DNA from: Flavobacterium sp. NRK F7
Lineage (GTDB): Bacteria; Bacteroidota; Bacteroidia; Flavobacteriales; Flavobacteriaceae
Assembly: GCF_024054195.1 (NCBI RefSeq)
Contig: NZ_JAMXLB010000001.1
Coordinates: 310,001 to 374,000 of the forward strand
Length of the DNA stretch: 64,000 nt
Direction of reading: 5' to 3'
Shown here: positions 58,489 to 64,000 of the stretch, piece by piece
How the letters are laid out: every line of letters begins with the position of its first letter
Position numbering within the stretch: the stretch's first letter is position 1
Translations under genes and position numbers: made by a program
The notes under the pieces: generated by a model
The model's input: the letters and a program-made list of their open reading frames with translations, nothing else
The model's database searches: none
Told to the model about the DNA's origin: nothing

Positions 58489-59082
58489 TTATCTGTTCCA
58501 AATTTCACTATGAATGATCATAGGAGTAACTACACCAATAATAAATGCAGACATAACCAATGCCCAATCTCTTTTTGAAAATCTAAAGAAAGTTTGAACG
58601 ATGTAGGCTAAAATCAAAACTAAAAATACCACTATAACTTGAGCCGCTTCTATTCCTAAAGCAAACTCTAAGAGCGGTAACAGTTTATCTGAAGCATTTC
58701 CTGGTAGAATGGTTTTAAAATAATTAGAAAATCCTAATCCATGAATAATTCCAAAGAATAACGTTACAATAGCTACAAATGTAATGCTTTCATTTTTAGA
58801 GGATTTACCGGCTGTAAAAAGATGAAACACAGCAGTTACTAGAATTGTAATTGGGATCAAAAATTCAACTAATGAAGATTTTACTGAAACAATTCCAAAA
58901 ACTGACAACAGAAGCGCTAAAGTATGTCCTAATGTAAATAAGGAAACTAAAATTAACACTCGTTTCCAATCTTTAAAGGCATAAGGTACCATTAAAGCGA
59001 TTAAAAAAAGCACATGGTCATACGCATGAATATCCAAAACATGGTTAAGACCAATTTTAAAATACAACCAAAATTCTGACAT
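58489..59082 (-). CDS. HupE/UreJ-like membrane protein
   Basis: A 197-residue inner-membrane protein with about six hydrophobic segments. I chose the ATG at 59082 (MSEFWLYFKIGLNHVLDIHA); a start at 59190 gives a 36-residue leader without support. The HupE family motif HVLDIHAYDHVLFLIALM near residue 13-30 has the His/Asp pair thought to bind nickel, and the FGIIHGLGFS segment carries a further His. HupE/UreJ proteins can carry nickel or cobalt. No nickel enzyme genes are in the window, so the substrate is open. First gene of the unit with dCMP deaminase and S41 peptidase. Confidence 0.87.
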   Translation of the reverse strand: MSEFWLYFKIGLNHVLDIHAYDHVLFLIALMVPYAFKDWKRVLILVSLFTLGHTLALLLSVFGIVSVKSSLVEFLIPITILVTAVFHLFTAGKSSKNESITFVAIVTLFFGIIHGLGFSNYFKTILPGNASDKLLPLLEFALGIEAAQVIVVFLVLILAYIVQTFFRFSKRDWALVMSAFIIGVVTPMIIHSEIWNR

Positions 59083-59205
59083 AATTATAATTTTTTTGGG
59101 GAATTCAAACTTACAATTTATTTTAGTAAAAATAACTGGCTTTAGAAAAAGCTTACTAAATTTTACGACAAATAAAGAGATACGCTTCAAAAAATATTTT
59201 TTTGC

Positions 59206-59237
59206 TTGTTTTTAAAGCTAAATTATATGTAATTTTG
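59206..59237 (+). promoter_or_regulatory. Promoter of TerB-like gene
   Basis: TTG at 59206-59208 and TAATTTTG at 59230-59237 with a 21-bp spacer, a good match to the flavobacterial TTG/TAnnTTTG promoter. The ATG is 22 bp further on. Confidence 0.6.
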
Positions 59238-59259
59238 TCCAACTTTTAAAAAAAACGAT

Positions 59260-59691
59260 ATGTCATTTTCAGATTTATTTGATAACGAATTTAAAAATAG
59301 AAATAAAGGTCATTTTTCTGCTATTGTAAGAGTTGCTCTTTCTGATGGAGCTTTAACGGCTGAAGAAAAAGAATTCTTAGATAAATTAGCTACGCGTCTA
59401 GAAATTTCTAGTTCAGAATATGAAGAGATTTTAGAAAACCCAACGAAATATCCTATTAATCCTCCAGTATTACACATTAATAGACTAGAGCGTTTATATG
59501 ACTTAGCACGTATGGTGTATGCAGATCATGTTTTAGGACCAAAACAAAAACAAATTTTAACTCGTTTTGCCTTAGCTTTAGGGTTTACACCAAGTAATGT
59601 AAATTATATTGTTGACAAAGCATTATCTTTATTGGTGTTAAATGTAGATTTAGACACCTTCATTTACGAAATGCAACACATGAATAAATAA
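59260..59691 (+). CDS. TerB-like helical protein
   Basis: A 143-residue all-helical cytoplasmic protein of the TerB superfamily: VRVALSDGALTAEEKEFLDK (about 24-43) with the DGxxxxEE metal-binding turn, and RMVYADHVLGPKQKQILTRF (about 85-104), the second acidic/histidine turn. TerB-like proteins bind metal and appear in stress or membrane-linked complexes; tellurite resistance itself is not implied. It is a single gene with its own promoter and a strong shared terminator. Confidence 0.82.
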   Translation: MSFSDLFDNEFKNRNKGHFSAIVRVALSDGALTAEEKEFLDKLATRLEISSSEYEEILENPTKYPINPPVLHINRLERLYDLARMVYADHVLGPKQKQILTRFALALGFTPSNVNYIVDKALSLLVLNVDLDTFIYEMQHMNK

Positions 59692-59693
59692 AT

Positions 59694-59723
59694 AAAAAAG
59701 CTCTGAAATTTCAGAGCTTTTTT
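59694..59723. terminator. Bidirectional terminator (TerB-like / fbp)
   Basis: GCTCTGAAA at 59700-59708 pairs perfectly with TTTCAGAGC at 59709-59717, with six A and six T at the flanks. It serves the TerB-like gene and fbp, which converge. Confidence 0.9.
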
Positions 59724-59727
59724 ATTA

Positions 59728-60732
59728 TTAAGATTCTTTCATAAATGCTTCCGCTTTTTCTACCATATTTTTACTTCCACAAAAGAAAGGAACACGTTGA
59801 TGTAATTCTTTAGGTTGGAGTTCCATAATTCGATTATATCCATCTGAAGCTTTTCCTCCTGCTTGTTCTGCTAAAAAAGCCATAGGATTACACTCATATA
59901 GCAAACGTAATTTTCCATTAGGCGCTTTTGAACTGGTTGGGTAAATATAAATCCCACCTTTAATCATATTACGGTGAAAATCAGATACTAAACTTCCAAT
60001 ATAACGAGAAGTATAAGGTCGATCTCCTTCTTCCATCTGACAGTATTTTAAATAATTTTTTACGCCTTGAGGAAAATGAATATAATTCCCTTCATTTATA
60101 GAATATATTTTACCATCAGGAGTAAACTGCATATTGGGATGGGATAAATAAAATGTACCAATTGCAGGATTTAACGTAAAACCATTTACTCCATGCCCAG
60201 TCGTATACACTAACATGGTGGATGTTCCATATATTACGTATCCAGCAGCTACTTGATTTATTCCAGGTTGAAGAAAATCTTCTAATTGAACGGGTGTTCC
60301 CATGGGTGTAATTCTTCGATACACTGAAAATATTGTTCCAACAGAAACATTTACATCGATGTTTGAAGAACCATCTAAAGGGTCCATTAAAACCACATAT
60401 TTGTTATTGTGTCCTTTATCTGAACCGGCAACAGTAATAAAATCATCATTTTCTTCTGATGCAATCCCACAAACAATTTCTCTATTAATTAAGGTTTGGA
60501 TAAAAGTTTCGTTTGCAAAAACATCTAGTTTTTGTTGATCTTCACCTTGTACATTTTGCTCACCAGCAGCTCCTACTATATCTACTAAACCTGCTTTATT
60601 TACTTTATAATTTACGACTTTTGCTGCTAAACGTATTGAGTTAATGATACGTGATAACTCACCTGTAGAATATTGAAAAGAATTCTGATTTTCAATAATA
60701 AATTCACCAAGGGTTCTGTTTTTTTCTTCCAT
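59728..60732 (-). CDS. fbp: Class 1 fructose-1,6-bisphosphatase
   Basis: A 334-residue gluconeogenic enzyme that removes the 1-phosphate of fructose-1,6-bisphosphate. I chose the ATG at 60732 ([12 protein letters not shown]), the usual family start; a GTG at 60798 would add 22 residues. The metal site is GIASEENDD (about 90) and [20 protein letters not shown] (about 115-134), followed by [16 protein letters not shown] and [20 protein letters not shown] near the C terminus. The convergent gene is TerB-like; the upstream region is shared with the divergent GNAT gene. Confidence 0.95.
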   Translation of the reverse strand: MEEKNRTLGEFIIENQNSFQYSTGELSRIINSIRLAAKVVNYKVNKAGLVDIVGAAGEQNVQGEDQQKLDVFANETFIQTLINREIVCGIASEENDDFITVAGSDKGHNNKYVVLMDPLDGSSNIDVNVSVGTIFSVYRRITPMGTPVQLEDFLQPGINQVAAGYVIYGTSTMLVYTTGHGVNGFTLNPAIGTFYLSHPNMQFTPDGKIYSINEGNYIHFPQGVKNYLKYCQMEEGDRPYTSRYIGSLVSDFHRNMIKGGIYIYPTSSKAPNGKLRLLYECNPMAFLAEQAGGKASDGYNRIMELQPKELHQRVPFFCGSKNMVEKAEAFMKES

Positions 60733-60998
60733 TTTACGAAATCGATGTAGTTGTGTTTCGGTGGCAAATATCGGCTTTTTTATAAAATATTTAGACACAA
60801 TTCCTCACTAAAATTGTTAGTTACTTTTTAAAATTTCACTTAATACATGATAAAAATACATAAATATAAAATTTTGTTATAAAACTACAAAATAACAAAA
60901 AAATATAAAATAATGTTTAATTTTGTGGCCTTAAAAATAACCTAATTTATCTTTTGTGATATAAGCAAAGTATGGTAATTTAGCTTAAAAATACAAAA

Positions 60999-61478
60999 AT
61001 GATTATTCGAAAAGGTACGATTCAAGATATGCCAGCAGTATTGGCACTAATAAAAGAACTAGCTGAATTTGAAAAAGAACCAAATGCAGTTGAAGTTACC
61101 CTTTCTGATTTAGAACGAGATGGATTTTCAAATACTCCTTTATTCCAAACTTTTGTAGCTGAGCAGGACAATGCGGTAATTGGGGTTGCTTTATACTATT
61201 ACCGTTATTCTACTTGGAAAGGAAAAACCATACACTTAGAAGATTTAGTAGTCAAAGAAGACAAAAGAGGAACTGGAGCAGGATTTGCTTTGTATTCTCA
61301 AATTATCCAACAAGGGCATAAAGAAGGTGTTAAGAGAATCGAATGGAATGTATTAGATTGGAATACCCATGCTATTACCTTTTATGAAAAAAGTGGCGCT
61401 AAAATACTTCAAGATTGGAAAGTAGTTCAAATGAATAAAGAAGGTATTGTCCATTTTATTTCCAAATTAAACAAGTAA
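60999..61478 (+). CDS. GNAT family N-acetyltransferase
   Basis: A 159-residue acetyltransferase. The acetyl-CoA signature VKEDKRGTGAGFALYSQI lies at about 83-100, after HLEDLVV, and WNVLDWNTHAITFYEKSGA ends the fold. The start IIRKGTIQDMPAVLALIKEL is family-typical and full length. Such diamine- or small-molecule-type GNATs act on free amines, but the substrate is not decided. It lies divergent from fbp and 38 bp upstream of the aspartate kinase, probably co-transcribed. Confidence 0.9.
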   Translation: MIIRKGTIQDMPAVLALIKELAEFEKEPNAVEVTLSDLERDGFSNTPLFQTFVAEQDNAVIGVALYYYRYSTWKGKTIHLEDLVVKEDKRGTGAGFALYSQIIQQGHKEGVKRIEWNVLDWNTHAITFYEKSGAKILQDWKVVQMNKEGIVHFISKLNK

Positions 61479-61516
61479 TCAACAACATATAAAAATAAAA
61501 TAATTTAGGTCTTCAT

Positions 61517-62770
61517 ATGAAAATTTTCAAATTTGGTGGTGCTTCTGTAAAAGATGCAGAAGGGGTAAAAAATGTAACTTCTGTTTTAGAAAAAGTTGGT
61601 TTTAGAGACACATTAATTGTAGTTTCTGCTATGGGCAAAACCACCAATGCCTTAGAAGTAATTATTAAAAATTATTTTGAAAAATCAAGTCAATTACACC
61701 CTTCAGTACAAGAAGTTCGAAAATACCATAACCAAATATTACAAGACTTATTTGCAGATGAAGACCATGAAGCCTATTTTACTGTCAATGCGCATTTTGA
61801 TGATTTAGAATACTTTTTAAGAAGTAATAAATCTCCTAACTATAATTTTGTGTATGACCAAATTGTAAGCTATGGTGAAATAATTTCAACCACAATTGTA
61901 AGCTATTACTTAAACGAAAGAGGTATTAAAAATACCTGGTTAGATGTACGTAATTTTATTAAGACAGACACTACCTATCGTGATGCTAATGTGAATTGGG
62001 AACAAACACAAAACTTGATTAACAAAAAAATTGAAAAAGATGAATTATACATCACACAAGGTTTTTTAGGATCGGATTCTAATAATTTCACTACTACTTT
62101 AGGGCGTGAGGGTTCCGATTATACGGCTGCTATCTTTGCATATTGCCTGAATGCAGAGAGTGTAACGATTTGGAAAGACGTTCCGGGAGTTTTAAATGCC
62201 GATCCACGCTATTTTGAAGAAACCTCACTTTTAAACCAAATTTCTTACAGGGAAGCTATAGAATTAGCTTTTTATGGAGCAAGTGTAATACATCCAAAAA
62301 CATTACAACCGCTACAAAATAAAGAAATTCCTTTATTTGTAAAATCGTTTATTAATCCTCTTTTACCAGGCACAAGTGTTTCCAAAGGAGCAGATTTAGA
62401 GCCACAATTGCCTTGTTATATTATTAAGAAAAATCAATTATTGTTGTCCCTTTCTTCTTTAGATTTTTCGTTTATCATGGAAGAGCATATTAGCGAAATT
62501 TTTGCTTTGTTTCACGAGCATAAATTAAAAGTAAATTTAATTCAAAATTCGGCTATTAGTTTCTCCGTATGTATAGAAGATAAGTTTCACAATTTTCCAG
62601 ACGTGAAAGAAATTCTAGAACAAAGATTTAAGATTGCTTTCCATGAAAATGTATCCTTGTATACTATTCGACATTTTGATACAAATGCCACCCAAATAGT
62701 TGAAACGAATAAAACGGTTTTATTAAAACAAATATCAAGAGAAACCTTACAGATTATTACAAAAGAGTAA
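61517..62770 (+). CDS. Aspartate kinase
   Basis: A 417-residue aspartokinase, the first step of lysine/threonine/methionine synthesis. The nucleotide loop is KIFKFGGASVKDAEGVKNV (Ala where most have Thr: KFGGTSV), the substrate region is TTLGREGSDYTAAIFAY at about 194-210 and the kinase domain ends VIHPKTLQPL. The C-terminal ~130 residues have ACT-like strands (LSLSSLDFSFIMEEHISEIF). One enzyme of the several that some bacteria have; not fused to homoserine dehydrogenase. It follows the GNAT gene after 38 bp and is followed by an outer-membrane gene. Confidence 0.92.
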   Translation: MKIFKFGGASVKDAEGVKNVTSVLEKVGFRDTLIVVSAMGKTTNALEVIIKNYFEKSSQLHPSVQEVRKYHNQILQDLFADEDHEAYFTVNAHFDDLEYFLRSNKSPNYNFVYDQIVSYGEIISTTIVSYYLNERGIKNTWLDVRNFIKTDTTYRDANVNWEQTQNLINKKIEKDELYITQGFLGSDSNNFTTTLGREGSDYTAAIFAYCLNAESVTIWKDVPGVLNADPRYFEETSLLNQISYREAIELAFYGASVIHPKTLQPLQNKEIPLFVKSFINPLLPGTSVSKGADLEPQLPCYIIKKNQLLLSLSSLDFSFIMEEHISEIFALFHEHKLKVNLIQNSAISFSVCIEDKFHNFPDVKEILEQRFKIAFHENVSLYTIRHFDTNATQIVETNKTVLLKQISRETLQIITKE

Positions 62771-62811
62771 TAAGCGATACGTTTTTTTACAATAAATTAA
62801 TCCATAAATAC

Positions 62812-62819
62812 TACTTTTG
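62812..62819 (+). promoter_or_regulatory. Possible promoter for the last gene
   Basis: TACTTTTG matches TAnnTTTG and lies 21 bp before the ATG at 62841, but no TTG is found at the normal distance upstream, so it is only a candidate. Confidence 0.35.
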
Positions 62820-62840
62820 AAAAATAGGAGTTATCTATTT

Positions 62841-64000
62841 ATGATCAAAAACTGGTTTTTATGGATTTTTTGCATGTTATTTTCTGTTACTTTCAGTCAG
62901 GAAATAAAAAACCATTATCAAACCAAAAAAATCCTTGTTACAAAAGACACTATTTTCTTAGAATCAGTTAGTATTAATCCTGCTTTTTTTTCAATTAAAG
63001 ACAAAAATCAAAAGAAAATTGATACAATCTATTACAGCATAAATTTTCAAAAAGCAAGTCTCATTTTTAATGAAAATTTTAATTCACAAGATACCTTAGT
63101 GGTTGAATATTTAAAATTCCCTGAATTCTTAACTAAAAAATATAGTATTTACGACGATCAAAAAGTAGTTCCCAATGAAGCTGGTGCCGTTTACACCATT
63201 AATGAGCCCAATCAAAATCGTTTTACTCCTTTTGAAGGACTAAATACATCCGGAAGCATCTCAAGAGGAATCACGGTTGGCAACAACCAAAATACGGTCG
63301 TTAACTCTAATTTAGATTTACAAATTACAGGAAAAATTTCAGAAAAAGTCAGTCTACGTGCCTCTATTCAAGACAGTAATATTCCTTTACAAGAAGGAGG
63401 TTATTCTCAAAAACTCGACGAATTTGACCAAATTTTTATCGAATTAGCATCGGATCAATGGAGTGTTAAAGCGGGTGACTTATTTTTAGAAAACAGGCAA
63501 TCTCAATTCTTAAATTTCAATAAAAAAGTACAGGGTCTTTCAACTCAATTTACATTGGGAACACCTGAAAAAAAAACCACCATTTTAGGAGCAGCTGCAT
63601 TAGTTAGAGGACAATATGCTCGAAGCACTTTCATTGGTCAGGAAGGAAATCAAGGTCCGTATAAACTAAAAGGAAATAACGGAGAGTTGTTTGTATTGGT
63701 GATTTCAGGTTCAGAAAGAGTCTATGTAAATGGAATTCTTTTAAAAAGAGGAGAAAACAACGATTATATTATCGATTATAATGCCGGTGAAGTTATTTTT
63801 ACTTCTCTTTTTCAAATTACCTCTGAAATGAGAATCATTATTGAATATCAATTTTCAGACAGAAACTACACTCGTTTCGTAGCTTATTCTGGAGTACAAC
63901 ATGAACAAGATAAATTTACTATTGGCGGGTTTGTTTATTCAGAAAACGACATTAAAAATCAACCACTTCAACAAAATTTATCGGAAGAGCAAGTAATGGT
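62841..64000 (+). CDS. SprA-like outer membrane protein, partial
   Basis: The first 386 codons of a large exported protein, open to the right edge. It starts at the ATG at 62841 with a signal peptide (MIKNWFLWIFCMLFSVTFSQ). Then come periplasmic-type strands and the stretch SGSISRGITVGNNQNTVVNS near residue 134, which resembles the repeated GSLTRGIS-type barrel-entry motif of SprA, the T9SS outer-membrane translocon, followed by LRASIQDSN and alternating amphipathic strands (FIELASDQWSVKAGDLFLEN). The family has no proven role apart from this likeness. The C-terminal end is outside the window. Confidence 0.72.
   Translation, partial: MIKNWFLWIFCMLFSVTFSQEIKNHYQTKKILVTKDTIFLESVSINPAFFSIKDKNQKKIDTIYYSINFQKASLIFNENFNSQDTLVVEYLKFPEFLTKKYSIYDDQKVVPNEAGAVYTINEPNQNRFTPFEGLNTSGSISRGITVGNNQNTVVNSNLDLQITGKISEKVSLRASIQDSNIPLQEGGYSQKLDEFDQIFIELASDQWSVKAGDLFLENRQSQFLNFNKKVQGLSTQFTLGTPEKKTTILGAAALVRGQYARSTFIGQEGNQGPYKLKGNNGELFVLVISGSERVYVNGILLKRGENNDYIIDYNAGEVIFTSLFQITSEMRIIIEYQFSDRNYTRFVAYSGVQHEQDKFTIGGFVYSENDIKNQPLQQNLSEEQVM

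Noticed and set aside
59083-59190. N-terminal extension of HupE
   Set aside because: Basic and unlike the family; it overlaps the promoter region and the ATG at 59082 gives the family start.
60733-60798. GTG start of fructose bisphosphatase
   Set aside because: It adds 22 residues before the conserved [12 protein letters not shown] start and would be unusual for the family.
1-64000. Mobile elements, prophage, CRISPR
   Set aside because: No transposase, integrase, phage gene or repeat-spacer array was seen on either strand.

Overview
The window is AT-rich chromosomal DNA (roughly one third G+C by eye) of a member of the Bacteroidota, most likely the family Flavobacteriaceae and close to Flavobacterium. 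The evidence is a GLPGLI-family protein, type IX secretion (T9SS) C-terminal sorting domains, a DNA polymerase III alpha chain with a fused proofreading exonuclease, ribosomal protein S16 with a long Ala/Glu-rich tail, several promoters of the TAnnTTTG type, many SPII lipoproteins and a bbp2-type porin. I see no phage, transposon, integron or CRISPR array. Most of the window is core genome with a few accessory blocks.

Layout. 1-4103 (minus): a tight four-gene signalling operon: CheY-like receiver, H-NOX haem NO sensor, a kinase with an N-terminal HNOBA domain and four PAS domains, and a FIST-domain protein cut by the window edge. 4275-5432: PH/SHOCT protein and a YjbR protein. 5480-14522: nitrogen assimilation, with gltB-gltD (minus) divergent from porin-glnK-amt (plus) across a 426-bp control region carrying two related inverted repeats. 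14581-23615: housekeeping genes (cyclase, hemW, ruvC, a flippase-like protein and glycosyltransferase, TonB-like proteins, DUF456, two identical tRNA-Asp genes, DUF58, trxA, peroxiredoxin-like protein). 23686-28206: dnaE. 28473-32218: small secreted protein, GLPGLI protein and outer-membrane receptor. 33127-34946: rpsP, rimM and a TrmN6-like methyltransferase.

34952-42420 (minus) is an accessory surface/signalling block. It contains a lipoprotein with a duplicated six-cysteine motif, a LuxR-type response regulator, two T9SS cargo proteins with near-identical promoters and terminators, an opposing 33-codon membrane mini-ORF, and a propeller-type histidine kinase that probably pairs with the response regulator. 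42435-50692 holds dgt, an RDD protein, nrdB-nrdA, a DUF3109 protein, marC and an unusual FAD-only oxidoreductase. 50820-56446 is a second accessory block: an ECF sigma factor and a membrane TPR/anti-sigma-like partner, divergent from two lipoproteins (one collagen-like) and convergent with a large lipoprotein carrying TPRs and a CHAT caspase-like protease domain. 56486-64000 returns to core genes: a CTP/S41 protease, dCMP deaminase, HupE, a TerB-like protein, fbp, a GNAT protein, aspartate kinase and a partial SprA-like outer-membrane protein.

The most interesting systems are (i) the NO-signalling operon, in which H-NOX and HNOBA, normally joined in animal soluble guanylate cyclase, are split into adjacent genes and joined by a FIST (NosP-like) protein; (ii) the sigma/TPR/CHAT cluster, where the protease domain is predicted to face the periplasm; and (iii) the nitrogen-control region, whose paired inverted repeats may mark an unidentified activator. 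Functional calls are from reading sequence and family knowledge; no database search was run.
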